A DNA stretch of 64,000 bases from the NCBI GenBank assembly GCA_905142475.1, contig LR990730.1:2170001-2234000 (forward strand), read 5' to 3'. This DNA comes from Xanthomonas hydrangeae. GTDB lineage: Bacteria; Pseudomonadota; Gammaproteobacteria; Xanthomonadales; Xanthomonadaceae. A model generated the notes under the pieces. It saw nothing but the letters and a program-made list of their open reading frames with translations. It searched no databases and was not told the origin of the DNA. Positions within the stretch are counted from its first letter, which is position 1, and every line of letters starts with the position of its first letter. Of the stretch, positions 27,663 through 36,323 are shown piece by piece. Position numbers and translations under genes: made by a program.

Positions 27663-28924
27663 TGCATCAGCTGCCGCGCGCGCAGGGGAGTGCCGGCGCA
27701 GCGCCTGCTGCGCCAGCCGGCGTGTCCGCGGCCGCGCAGACTGGTGATGCGGCGGCTGCATACGCCGCTGCACGAACAGACACGCACACATCGCCGTCGG
27801 CAGCGTCCACGCGACGCAGCTACGACTTGGTTGTGATTGGCGCAGGCATTGTCGGCGCGGCCTGTGCCGAGGCGGCGGCTGGCGAAGGGCTGCGCGTGGC
27901 GATCGTCGAGCCGGGGCCGATCGGCGGCGGCTCCACCGCTGCAGCGATGGGGCACCTGGTGGCGATGGACGACGACCCGGCCGAGTTGGCGTTGTCGGCG
28001 TACTCGTTACGGCTGTGGGAACGGTTTGCGCAACTGAGCGAGGCCGAATTCAGCCGCTGCGGCACGCTGTGGGTGGCGCGCGATGCACGCGAGCTGGCGG
28101 CGGTGCCGGCCAAGATCGCGCGGCTGGCGGCAGCCGATCTGCATGCCGAAGCCATCGACGCGACGCAGTTGTACGCGCTGGAACCGCAACTGGTGCCGGG
28201 CCTGGCCGGCGGCATGCGCGTGCCCGGTGAGGCCGTGGTGTACCCGCCGCGCGTGGCGCGGCATCTGGTGAGCCTGGCCTGCAAGGCGGGCGCGCAGCTG
28301 TTTGCTGGCCGCAAGGTGGAGCAGTTGCAGGCGCATGGGGTGCGTCTGGACGATGGCCAGCTGTTGGCCGGCCCGGTGCTGGTGGCCAGCGGTGTGGCCT
28401 TGCCGCAGTTGCTGCCCGAGCTGGCGTTGCGCCCACGCAAGGGCCATCTGGTCATCACCGATCGGCATCCGGGCTTGATCCGGCATCAGTTGCTGGAGTT
28501 GGGCTACGCGGATTCGGCGCATGGCGCCGACGACACCAGCGTGGCGTTCAATGTGCAGCCGCGACCGACCGGGCAAATCCTGATCGGCTCTTCGCGCCAG
28601 TTCGGCGAGCACGATCGCGCGCTGTCGATGCCGGTGCTGCAGCAGATGTTGCAGCGTGCGTTCGCCTATCTGCCGGTGTTGCGCGAGTTGCAGGCGATCC
28701 GGGTGTGGACCGGGTTGCGCCCGGCCACACCGGACGGGCGGCCGTATCTTGGGGCGGTGCCCGGCCGGCGCGATGTGTGGGTGGCCGCCGGTCACGAGGG
28801 GCTGGGTGTCACCACGGCGCTGGGGAGCGCACGGGTGATCGTGGACAGCTTGCTCGGGCGCACGCCGGTCATCGACCCGGCGCCTTATGCACCGGCACGT
28901 GCCGTGCACGGTGCGGCCGCATGA
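27662..28924 (+). CDS. D-hydroxyproline dehydrogenase, FAD (DAO-type) beta subunit
   Basis: 420 residues. A DadA/D-amino-acid oxidase-like flavoprotein: YDLVVIGAGIVGAACAEAAAGEG (FAD-binding GxGxxG), ALRPRKGHLVITDRHPG, and the C-terminal GLRPATPDGRPYLG / AGHEGLGVTTALGSA. With the next two genes it forms the heteromeric dehydrogenase that oxidises cis-4-hydroxy-D-proline to 1-pyrroline-4-hydroxy-2-carboxylate. About 55 residues precede the FAD motif, alanine- and threonine-rich and without conserved features; no later ATG is available, so either this extension is real or a non-ATG codon is used. Stop and start overlap on both sides. Confidence 0.9.
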   Translation: MHQLPRAQGSAGAAPAAPAGVSAAAQTGDAAAAYAAARTDTHTSPSAASTRRSYDLVVIGAGIVGAACAEAAAGEGLRVAIVEPGPIGGGSTAAAMGHLVAMDDDPAELALSAYSLRLWERFAQLSEAEFSRCGTLWVARDARELAAVPAKIARLAAADLHAEAIDATQLYALEPQLVPGLAGGMRVPGEAVVYPPRVARHLVSLACKAGAQLFAGRKVEQLQAHGVRLDDGQLLAGPVLVASGVALPQLLPELALRPRKGHLVITDRHPGLIRHQLLELGYADSAHGADDTSVAFNVQPRPTGQILIGSSRQFGEHDRALSMPVLQQMLQRAFAYLPVLRELQAIRVWTGLRPATPDGRPYLGAVPGRRDVWVAAGHEGLGVTTALGSARVIVDSLLGRTPVIDPAPYAPARAVHGAAA

Positions 28925-29166
28925 ACGCGACAGTGCGTTTGCATGTAGATGCGCAACCGGTCGAAGTGCCGGCTGGCGCCAGCGTTGCCGCAGCGGTGGC
29001 GCTGGCGACGCTGCAATTTCGGCAATCGTGCAGTGGCCAGCCGCGCGCGCCGTTGTGCGGCATGGGCGTGTGTTTCGAATGCCGGGTGCGTATCGATGGC
29101 ATCGGCCAGCAACGCGCCTGCCTGGTGGATGCGCGCGACGGCATGCAGGTGCGCACCGATGGCTGA
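28921..29166 (+). CDS. D-hydroxyproline dehydrogenase, [2Fe-2S] gamma subunit
   Basis: 81 residues. The ferredoxin-like cysteines are FRQSCSGQPRAPLCGMGVCFECRV (C-x8-C-x4-C-x2-C) with a fourth partner region QRACLVDA. This matches the small subunit found with alpha and beta flavoprotein subunits in heteromeric D-hydroxyproline and related amine dehydrogenases. It moves electrons between flavin sites. Its ATG overlaps the stop of the beta subunit (ATGA), and the alpha subunit starts 8 bases before its stop, so the three subunits are translationally coupled. Confidence 0.9.
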   Translation: MNATVRLHVDAQPVEVPAGASVAAAVALATLQFRQSCSGQPRAPLCGMGVCFECRVRIDGIGQQRACLVDARDGMQVRTDG

Positions 29167-30472
29167 GTGCATGCAGCATTTCGATGTGTTGGTGATCGGC
29201 GCCGGCCCGGCCGGTCTGGCGGCGGCGCAGGCGGCGGCCAGTCACGGCGTGCGCGTGGGGCTGGTGGATATGCAGCCGCGGGCGGGCGGGCAGGTGTGGC
29301 GCAGCGATGTGCAACACGGTGCGCCGGCCGATGCGCGCGCGCTGTTGCAACAGGTGCAGGGCAATGCGGTGATCACGCTGCTGGCGCGCACGCAGATTCT
29401 GTTGGCGCAGCCGGGTTGGCTGTTGGCCGATGGCCCGGACGGCACGCTGCAACTGCATTACGCCGCGCTGGTGCTGGCCACCGGCGCGCGCGAATTGCTG
29501 CTGCCATTCCCGGGCTGGACCTTACCCGGCGTCACTGGCGCCGGCGCGGCGCAGGCGCTGGCCAAACAGGGCTGGCCGCTGGTCGGCAAGCGCGTGGTCG
29601 TCGCTGGTAGCGGCCCGTTGCTGCTGGCCAGTGCGTCCACCTTGCAACGGCATGGCGCACAGGTGCTTGGCATCCACGAACAGACATCGGCGGCTGCGTT
29701 GCGGCAGTTTGCGCTGCAGTTGTGGCGCTGGCCGGGCAAGGCGGCGCAGGCGGTGGCGTTGCGCCTGCAGTTGCGCGCGGTGGCGTATCGCGCCGGCAGC
29801 TTTGTTGTATCCGCGCACGGGGACACGCAACTGCGCGAAGTGGAGATCGAAGGGCCTGCCGGCCGTACGCGTATCGCTTGCGATCAACTGGCCGTTGGCT
29901 ATGGCCTGGTGCCCAATACCGAACTTGCGCAGTTGCTGGGGTGTCAGCTGGAAGCCTGCGGCGCGCATCAGCAAGTCGGCGTGGATGCGTTGCTGCGCAC
30001 CAGCGTCACCCAGGTTTTTGCTGCAGGCGAAGCCTGCGGCATCGGCGGGCGCGATTGCGCGCTGATCGAAGGCGCGATGGCCGGACATATGGCCGCCGAT
30101 GCACCTGATGCCGCGCTGCGCCTGCAGCCACGTCGGCGTGCCGCGCGTGCGTTCGCGCGGTTATTGCATCAGCAGTTCGCACTGAATCCACGTATCCGCA
30201 CGCTGGCGCAGCCCGACACGCTGGTGTGCCGCTGCGAAGACGTGCCGCTGGGCGCGTTGGACAACTTCAACGATGCACGCGATGCCAAGCTCGCTTCGCG
30301 CTGCGGCATGGGCGCCTGCCAGGGCCGTCTCTGTGGCACTGCGCTGGCCGAACTGGGGCGCTGCCCGCCCGAACTTTCCACCGACGCCGGCCGCCGGCCG
30401 CCGTTGTTCCCGGTCCGCCTCGCGGCGCTGGCCGACCCGTTCACTTCCGACTCGCAAGGGAATCATCCATGA
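29159..30472 (+). CDS. D-hydroxyproline dehydrogenase, FAD/NAD(P)-type alpha subunit
   Basis: 437 residues from the ATG at 29159; an ATG at 29171 is also possible. A two-dinucleotide-binding-domain flavoprotein: VLVIGAGPAGLAAAQAAASHG, RAGGQVWRSD, VLATGAREL, and a second Rossmann site VVVAGSGPLLLASASTLQRHG. The C-terminus carries a BFD-like [2Fe-2S] domain with LVCRCEDVPLGAL and SRCGMGACQGRLCG (CxC and C-x4-C-x4-C). It is the electron-accepting subunit of the three-component dehydrogenase. Its stop overlaps the start of the deaminase gene. Confidence 0.9.
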   Translation: MAECMQHFDVLVIGAGPAGLAAAQAAASHGVRVGLVDMQPRAGGQVWRSDVQHGAPADARALLQQVQGNAVITLLARTQILLAQPGWLLADGPDGTLQLHYAALVLATGARELLLPFPGWTLPGVTGAGAAQALAKQGWPLVGKRVVVAGSGPLLLASASTLQRHGAQVLGIHEQTSAAALRQFALQLWRWPGKAAQAVALRLQLRAVAYRAGSFVVSAHGDTQLREVEIEGPAGRTRIACDQLAVGYGLVPNTELAQLLGCQLEACGAHQQVGVDALLRTSVTQVFAAGEACGIGGRDCALIEGAMAGHMAADAPDAALRLQPRRRAARAFARLLHQQFALNPRIRTLAQPDTLVCRCEDVPLGALDNFNDARDAKLASRCGMGACQGRLCGTALAELGRCPPELSTDAGRRPPLFPVRLAALADPFTSDSQGNHP

Positions 30473-31377
30473 GCATTGCTGCGTTCTGGCACGGCGTGTT
30501 GCCGGCCATCACCACCCCGTTCACCGCCTCCGGTGAGATCGATCACGACTTCCTGGCCAAGCACGCCAATCAGCTGGTGGACGCCGGTTGCACCGCGATC
30601 GTGCCGCTGGGCTCGCTGGGCGAAGCGGCCACCCTGAGCGTGGACGACAAGCTGGCCGTGCTCAAGACGCTGATCACTGCATTGAACGGCCGCGTGCCGG
30701 TGGTGCCGGGCATCGCCAGCCTGGCGACCGGTGAAGCGGTGGCGCTGGCAAAAGCGGCCAAGGAACTCGGTTGCGGCGGGCTGATGGTGCTGCCGCCGTA
30801 CGTCTACTCCACCGACTGGCGCGAGATGGGCGCGCATGTGCGCGCAGTGATCGCCGCGACCGATCTGCCGGTGATCCTGTACAACAATCCGGTGGCCTAC
30901 AAGACCGACTTCGGCCCGGCGCAGATTGCCGAGCTGGCCGCCGAATTCCCGAACCTGCAGGCAGTGAAGGAGTCCTCGGGCGATGTGCGCCGCTTCGCCG
31001 CATTGCAGGAGTTGCTGGGCGATCGTCTGGCGCTGCTGGTCGGCATGGACGATGCCATCGTCGAAGGCCTGAGCATGGGCGCCAAGGGCTGGATCGCCGG
31101 TCTGGTCAATGCGTACCCGAAGGAATCGGTGCGCCTGTTCGAACTCGCGCGCGATGGCGGGTATCCGGCGGCCAAGGAACTCTACGACTGGTTCCTGCCG
31201 CTGCTGCGCCTGGATACCGTGCCCAAGTTCGTGCAGCTGATCAAACTGGTGCAGGAAAAAGTGGGCATCGGCAGCGAGCGTGTGCGCGCCCCGCGCCTGG
31301 TGGTCGACGGTGCAGAGCGTGAGGCGGCGCTCAAGGTCATCGATCACGCGATCGCCACGGCACCGAAACTGTCCTGA
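30469..31377 (+). CDS. DapA-family 1-pyrroline-4-hydroxy-2-carboxylate deaminase
   Basis: 302 residues, a class I aldolase-type TIM barrel. Visible are GSLGEAATLSVDDKLAVLK, the tyrosine of VILYNNPVAYKTDF and the Schiff-base lysine in LQAVKESSGDVRR. True DapA is involved in lysine synthesis, but in a hydroxyproline operon this family removes ammonia from 1-pyrroline-4-hydroxy-2-carboxylate to give alpha-ketoglutarate semialdehyde. The start codon overlaps the stop of the alpha subunit (ATGA), and the position between dehydrogenase and semialdehyde dehydrogenase fits the third step of the pathway. Confidence 0.92.
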   Translation: MSIAAFWHGVLPAITTPFTASGEIDHDFLAKHANQLVDAGCTAIVPLGSLGEAATLSVDDKLAVLKTLITALNGRVPVVPGIASLATGEAVALAKAAKELGCGGLMVLPPYVYSTDWREMGAHVRAVIAATDLPVILYNNPVAYKTDFGPAQIAELAAEFPNLQAVKESSGDVRRFAALQELLGDRLALLVGMDDAIVEGLSMGAKGWIAGLVNAYPKESVRLFELARDGGYPAAKELYDWFLPLLRLDTVPKFVQLIKLVQEKVGIGSERVRAPRLVVDGAEREAALKVIDHAIATAPKLS

Positions 31378-31467
31378 CGATGATGGCTTGCTGCACGCGA
31401 TTGGCTGAGCGCCGCGCACGGAGTCACGCGCTGACGTGGCGGCCGGTGTAGCGAGACGTGTGTCGAT

Positions 31468-31497
31468 GAGGATGTCGCATCAACGCGACATCCTCAT
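31468..31497 (+). promoter_or_regulatory. Inverted repeat before the semialdehyde dehydrogenase gene
   Basis: GATGAGGATGTCGC and GCGACATCCTCATC are 14-bp perfect inverted arms around ATCAA (second arm just after CATCAAC), lying midway between the deaminase stop and the dehydrogenase start. It is the only long hairpin inside the operon. No T-run follows, so it may stabilise or partly attenuate the transcript. Confidence 0.55.
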
Positions 31498-31575
31498 CGC
31501 TCCTGGTCGGCCGCTGCCGCACGGTGCGCAGGGGCCGTCCTCATGCAACTGTTCCATGCAACCGAAGGTGCCGCA

Positions 31576-33192
31576 ATGAACGACACGATCCACTCCATCC
31601 CCTTGCAGCAGGCCGAGGTATTGCTGGCCGGCCAGTGGCAAGCCAGCCGCGATGCGACCGGCAGCTTCCGTGCGGCCGACCCGACCACGGGCGAGGCGAT
31701 CGGGCCGCAATTCCCGGTCAGCGGTGCGGACGACATCGAGACGGCGATTGCGGCGGCGCAAGCGGTTGCAGCAGAGCTTGCGGCAGCGCCGGTCGAACGG
31801 ATTGCCGCGTTTCTGGACGCCTATGCCGACGCGCTGGACGCCGATGCCGACACGCTGGTTGCGCTTGCGCATGCTGAAACCGCATTGCCGGCGCCCACGC
31901 GCTTGCGCGGCAACGAACTGCCACGCACCAGCGGCCAATTGCGCCAGGCCGCACAAGCGGTGCGCAGTTTTAGCTGGACCCAACCCATCATCGATACCGC
32001 TGCCGATCTGCGTTCGCACCTGGCGCCGCTGGGCAAGCCGGTGTTGGTGTTTGGCCCGAATAATTTCCCGTTCGCCTTCAATGCGATTGCCGGCAGCGAT
32101 TTCGCCTCGGCCATTGCCGCGCGCAATCCGGTGATCGCCAAGGCGCACCCGCTGCATCCGGCCACCAGCCAGCGCATGGCGCAGCTTGCGCATGCAGCGT
32201 TGGTCGCGGCGGGTCTGCCGGCTGCGGCAGTGCAGTTGCTGTATCACTTCGACAACGCGATAGGTGTGCGACTGGCCGGCGATGCGCGGCTGGGGGCGAT
32301 CGGCTTCACCGGTAGCCGCGCAGGCGGCCTGGCGCTGAAGGCGGCCGCCGACGCGGCCGGCGTGTCGTTTTATGCGGAGCTCTCCAGCGTCAACCCGGTG
32401 TTCCTGTTGCCGGGCGCACTGGCCGAACGCGGTGCCGCGTTGGCGCAGGAATTCTTCTCTTCGTGCACCCTGGGCAGCGGCCAGTTCTGCACCAATCCCG
32501 GTGTGGTGGTGGTGCCGCACGGCGAGGCAGGCGATGCGTTCGTTGCCGCGACCACGGCGCATTTCGACGCCGCCATGCCGATGGTGCTGTTTTCAAGCTC
32601 CGGCGTCGAAGGTGTGCAACGCGGTGTGGCGGCCTTGCGCGCTGCCGGTGCCGCGCTGCTGGCCGGTGGACATACCGGCGAAGACGGGTATCGCTATGCG
32701 CCGACCTTGTTGAGCGTGGATGCGCAGGCATTCATCGCCAACCCGCAGGCGCTGCAGACCGAGGCCTTCGGCCCGGTGAGCCTGCTGGTGCGTACGCGCG
32801 ACGTTGCGCAGATGCAACAGGTCGCCGCCGCGTTCGAAGGCAATCTCACCGGCACCGTGTATCGCGCGATCGATGGCAGCGACGATGCGGCATGGCAGGT
32901 CATCGCACCGGTGCTGCGTGCGCGGGTGGGGCGGTTGATCAACAGCAAGATGCCGACCGGCGTTGCAGTAAGCGCGGCGCAGAATCATGGCGGGCCGTTC
33001 CCCAGCACCGGGCATCCGGGGTTCACCGCGGTGGGCATGCCCGGCTCGATTCGCCGTTTCGCTGCCTTGCATAGCTACGACGCGGTGCCCGACGCGTTGT
33101 TGCCGGCCGAGTTGCGCCAACGCAATCCGGGCGGTGTCGCACGTCTGGTGGATGGGCAGTGGAGTACTGCAGATCTCGGAGCGGGCACATGA
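31576..33192 (+). CDS. Alpha-ketoglutarate semialdehyde dehydrogenase (NADP-type ALDH)
   Basis: 538 residues from the ATG at 31576. An aldehyde dehydrogenase of the larger ketoglutarate-semialdehyde type: VFGPNNFPFAFNAIAGSDFASA, IGFTGSRAGGLAL, the catalytic Glu in FYAELSSVNPVFLLPG and the nucleophile Cys in TLGSGQFCTNPGVVV. It makes alpha-ketoglutarate, the end product that enters the TCA cycle. A gap of about 200 bases before the gene, containing ATGTCGCATCAACGCGACAT with an inverted repeat (31472-31491), may hold an internal promoter or attenuator. The last base triplet overlaps the start of the M24 peptidase. Confidence 0.93.
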   Translation: MNDTIHSIPLQQAEVLLAGQWQASRDATGSFRAADPTTGEAIGPQFPVSGADDIETAIAAAQAVAAELAAAPVERIAAFLDAYADALDADADTLVALAHAETALPAPTRLRGNELPRTSGQLRQAAQAVRSFSWTQPIIDTAADLRSHLAPLGKPVLVFGPNNFPFAFNAIAGSDFASAIAARNPVIAKAHPLHPATSQRMAQLAHAALVAAGLPAAAVQLLYHFDNAIGVRLAGDARLGAIGFTGSRAGGLALKAAADAAGVSFYAELSSVNPVFLLPGALAERGAALAQEFFSSCTLGSGQFCTNPGVVVVPHGEAGDAFVAATTAHFDAAMPMVLFSSSGVEGVQRGVAALRAAGAALLAGGHTGEDGYRYAPTLLSVDAQAFIANPQALQTEAFGPVSLLVRTRDVAQMQQVAAAFEGNLTGTVYRAIDGSDDAAWQVIAPVLRARVGRLINSKMPTGVAVSAAQNHGGPFPSTGHPGFTAVGMPGSIRRFAALHSYDAVPDALLPAELRQRNPGGVARLVDGQWSTADLGAGT

Positions 33193-34388
33193 GCAGCCAG
33201 ATCGGCGGGGTGTCGTTGGAACAGGCACGCGCGCAATTGACGCCGTGGACGCAACGCGCCGCGCCGATCGCCGCGGACGAATACGCTCAGCGGATCGAAC
33301 GCGCACGCCGCCTGATGCGCGCGCATGGCGCGGATGCATTGCTGGTTGGCGCCGGCACTTCGCTGCGCTACTTCACCGGCGTGCCGTGGGGCGCAAGCGA
33401 GCGTCTGGTCGCGCTGCTGCTCACGCTGGATGGCGACCCGGTCTTGATCTGCCCCGCGTTCGAAGAAGGCTCGCTGGATGCGGTGCTGAAGATTCCAGTC
33501 GCCAAGTATCTGTGGGAAGAACACGAGGACCCGTACGCGCTGGCGGTGCAGGCCATGGACGAACGCCACGCGCATGCATTGGCGCTGGATCCAGGGATTG
33601 CGTTTGCCGTGCACACCGGCCTGCGCGCACACCTGGGCACGGCGATCCGCGATGCGGGATCCATCATCGATGGCTGCCGCATGTGCAAGTCGCCGGCCGA
33701 GCTGGCGCTGATGCAGCAGGCCTGCGACATGACCCTGCTGGTGCAGCGGCTGGCCGCCGGCATCGCGCAGGAAGGCATCGGGACCGATCAATTGGTGCGC
33801 TTCATCGACGAGGCGCATCGCGCGCTGGGCGCGGACAACGGCTCCACCTTCTGCATCGTGCAGTTCGGCCATGCCACCGCATTCCCGCACGGGATTCCCG
33901 GTGTGCAGCATCTTCGGGAAGGCGAGCTGGCGCTGATCGACACCGGCTGCACCGTGCAGGGCTATCACTCCGACATCACCCGCACCTGGATCTACGGCAC
34001 GCCCAACGACGCGCAACGGCGCATCTGGGACCTGGAACAGGCGGCGCAGGCGGCGGCGTTTGCGGCGATACGCCCAGGCATCGCCTGCGAAGCAGTGGAC
34101 CAGGCGGCGCGCAAGGTACTGGAGGCGGCAGGGCTCGGCCCCGACTATCGCCTGCCCGGCCTGCCGCACCGCACCGGTCACGGCTGCGGGTTGGCGATTC
34201 ATGAGGCGCCGTATCTGGTGCGCGGCAATGCGCTACCGCTGCAGCCGGGCATGTGCGCCAGCAACGAGCCGATGATCGTGGTGCCCGGCGAGTTCGGCGT
34301 ACGCCTGGAAGACCATTTTTATGTCACCGATGCCGGCGCGCAGTGGTTTACGCCGCCGTCGCCGGCGATCGACCAACCGTTTGCGTGA
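33189..34388 (+). CDS. M24-family Xaa-Pro aminopeptidase/dipeptidase
   Basis: 399 residues. A creatinase-like N-terminal domain (YAQRIERARRLMRAHGADALLVGAGTSLRYFTGV) precedes the pita-bread metal site: two Asp in LIDTGCTVQGYHSDITRTW, His in RTGHGCGLAIHEAPYLV, and Glu in SNEPMIVV and RLEDHFYV, so all five dinuclear ligands are present. The enzyme cleaves peptide bonds next to proline. As the last gene of the hydroxyproline operon (start codon overlapping the preceding stop), its likely job is to free hydroxyproline from small Xaa-Hyp peptides. It is cytoplasmic; no signal peptide. Confidence 0.92.
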   Translation: MSSQIGGVSLEQARAQLTPWTQRAAPIAADEYAQRIERARRLMRAHGADALLVGAGTSLRYFTGVPWGASERLVALLLTLDGDPVLICPAFEEGSLDAVLKIPVAKYLWEEHEDPYALAVQAMDERHAHALALDPGIAFAVHTGLRAHLGTAIRDAGSIIDGCRMCKSPAELALMQQACDMTLLVQRLAAGIAQEGIGTDQLVRFIDEAHRALGADNGSTFCIVQFGHATAFPHGIPGVQHLREGELALIDTGCTVQGYHSDITRTWIYGTPNDAQRRIWDLEQAAQAAAFAAIRPGIACEAVDQAARKVLEAAGLGPDYRLPGLPHRTGHGCGLAIHEAPYLVRGNALPLQPGMCASNEPMIVVPGEFGVRLEDHFYVTDAGAQWFTPPSPAIDQPFA

Positions 34389-34411
34389 GCCTGTATGGGC
34401 CCACGCACGCG

Positions 34412-34478
34412 TAGGAGCGCGCTTGCGCGCGATTGGCGTTACCGATAAAGCCTCATCGCGCGCAAGCGCGCTCCTACA
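34412..34478. repeat. Perfect 23-bp hairpin repeat (REP-like)
   Basis: Two 23-bp arms, starting GTAGGAGCGCGCTTGCGCGC and its exact complement, flank a 21-base loop between the M24 peptidase and the first DUF885 gene. The GTAGGAGC ends are typical of REP-type intergenic repeats in gammaproteobacteria. The hairpin may also act as a transcript end for the hydroxyproline operon. Confidence 0.85.
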
Positions 34479-34505
34479 GCCGCCATTGCATCCTGGAGTA
34501 CCTGC

Positions 34506-36323
34506 ATGAACCACCTGCGTCCTGTCGCCATCGGCCTGCTGGCCGCCGCCTTGTTCACTGCCTGCAAGCCGGCGCCGCCTGCCGCGGAAACGGCGGCTGC
34601 GGCCACGGCCGCGCCGACCGGCGAACAGGCTGCCAAGGCCTTCGATGCGCTGCTGGACAAGCAGTGGCAGTACCAGTTGCAGCACAACCCGGAGTTCGCC
34701 AGCATCATCGGCGACAAGCGGTACAACGATCGTTGGAGCGACTATTCGCTTCAGGCCGTGCAGGCCGAGCGCACGGCCACCGCCGAGCTGCTCACGCAAT
34801 TCGAAGCGATCGACAGCAAGACGCTGGACGAGCAGCGCCAGCTCAGCCTGCAGATGATGCTCGGCCAGTTGCGTGACACGCTGGAAGGCATCGACCTGAA
34901 GACCTACGCGATGCCGCTGGAGCCGATCGGCGGCATCCAGCTGGGGCTGGCCGGTTACGGCGATGCGTTTCCGTTCGAGAACGCCAAGGATTATCAGGAC
35001 TACATCAAGCGCCTGCAGACCATTCCGACGGTGATCGACCAGGTGATCGCGGTGTCGCGCCAGGGTGCCAAAGAGGGTCTCACCCAGCCGCGCTATCTGC
35101 TGGAGCGCCTGCCCGAGCAGATCGACAAGATCGCCGCGTTGACCGGCGAGCAAAGCCCATTCGCATCGCCGCTGAAAAAACTCGATGCCGCCGTGCCGGC
35201 CGACCAGCGCGCTGCGCTGCGCACGCAGTTGCTGGCCGCGATCGCGCAGCAGGTGCGCCCGGCCTACGCCAAGCTGGCCGCGTTCGTGCGCGACGAGTAC
35301 GCCGCGCAAGGGCGCGCGCAGGAAGGCCTGTGGTCGCTGCCCGATGGCGAGCGCCGCTATCGCTATGCCATCCATACCCAGACCACCACCGATATGGCGC
35401 CGGAGCAGATCCATCAGATCGGCCTGAAGGAAGTCGCGCGCATCGAAGGCGAGATGACGGTGATCGCCAAGGCGCAGGGTTTCGCCGACCTGGCCAGCTT
35501 CCGCAAGGCGGTGGACACCGACAAGCGCCACTTCGCCAGCTCCGGCGAGCAGATCCTGCAGCAATACCGCCAGTACATCGCCGCGATGGAACCTGAGTTA
35601 CCCAAGCTGTTCGGCCACTTGCCGAAGACGCCGCTGGAGGTACAGGCGATGCCCGCCTTCCGGCGCAGCGCGCCCGGCGCCGAATACTGGCAGAGCAATC
35701 CGGAAGGCACCAAGCCGGCGATCGTGAAGGTCAACACCAGCGACTTCGCCAGCCGCACGCTGGTCAATATCGAAACCACCGCGTATCACGAGGGCGTGCC
35801 GGGCCATCATCTGCAGATCTCGCTTGCGCAGACGCTGCCATTGCCGCCGTTCCGCCAGCAGGCCGGCTACAACGCCTATATCGAAGGCTGGGCGCTGTAC
35901 GCCGAGCGCCTGGGCAAGGAGATCGGTTTCTTCAAGGACCCGTACAACGACTACGGCCGGCTGTCCGGCGAGCTGTTGCGCGCCAATCGCCTGGTGCTCG
36001 ACACCGGCGTGCATTACAAGCGCTGGAACCGCCAGCAGATGGTGGATTTCTTCCACGCGCATCCGTCCGACGACGAGCCCAGCATCCAGTCCGAAACCGA
36101 TCGCTATATCGTCTGGCCGGGCCAGGCACTGGGTTACAAGCTGGGGCAGCTGCAGATTCTTGCGCTGCGTGCGGAGGCGGAAAAAGAACTCGGCGCTCGT
36201 TTCGATGTGCGCGCCTTCCATGATGCGGTGCTGGGCGGTGGCGCGATGCCGCTGGCGATGTTGCAGCAACGCGTGCGGCAGTGGATTGCACAGGCCAAAG
36301 CTGCGCCGGAGGCACGCGGATGA
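34506..36323 (+). CDS. DUF885 zinc peptidase-like lipoprotein
   Basis: 605 residues. The N-terminus MNHLRPVAIGLLAAALFTACK is a lipoprotein signal with the lipobox FTAC. The catalytic region is TTAYHEGVPGHHLQISLAQ, an HExxPGHH variant of the zinc-metallopeptidase motif, with a downstream AYIEGWALYAERLGKEIGFF that supplies the third ligand. DUF885 proteins are alpha-helical M32/M3-like peptidases of unclear substrate. The following gene overlaps this stop (ATGA) and encodes a paralogue. The neighbourhood of prolyl peptidases suggests work on exported peptides, perhaps proline-rich. Confidence 0.88.
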   Translation: MNHLRPVAIGLLAAALFTACKPAPPAAETAAAATAAPTGEQAAKAFDALLDKQWQYQLQHNPEFASIIGDKRYNDRWSDYSLQAVQAERTATAELLTQFEAIDSKTLDEQRQLSLQMMLGQLRDTLEGIDLKTYAMPLEPIGGIQLGLAGYGDAFPFENAKDYQDYIKRLQTIPTVIDQVIAVSRQGAKEGLTQPRYLLERLPEQIDKIAALTGEQSPFASPLKKLDAAVPADQRAALRTQLLAAIAQQVRPAYAKLAAFVRDEYAAQGRAQEGLWSLPDGERRYRYAIHTQTTTDMAPEQIHQIGLKEVARIEGEMTVIAKAQGFADLASFRKAVDTDKRHFASSGEQILQQYRQYIAAMEPELPKLFGHLPKTPLEVQAMPAFRRSAPGAEYWQSNPEGTKPAIVKVNTSDFASRTLVNIETTAYHEGVPGHHLQISLAQTLPLPPFRQQAGYNAYIEGWALYAERLGKEIGFFKDPYNDYGRLSGELLRANRLVLDTGVHYKRWNRQQMVDFFHAHPSDDEPSIQSETDRYIVWPGQALGYKLGQLQILALRAEAEKELGARFDVRAFHDAVLGGGAMPLAMLQQRVRQWIAQAKAAPEARG

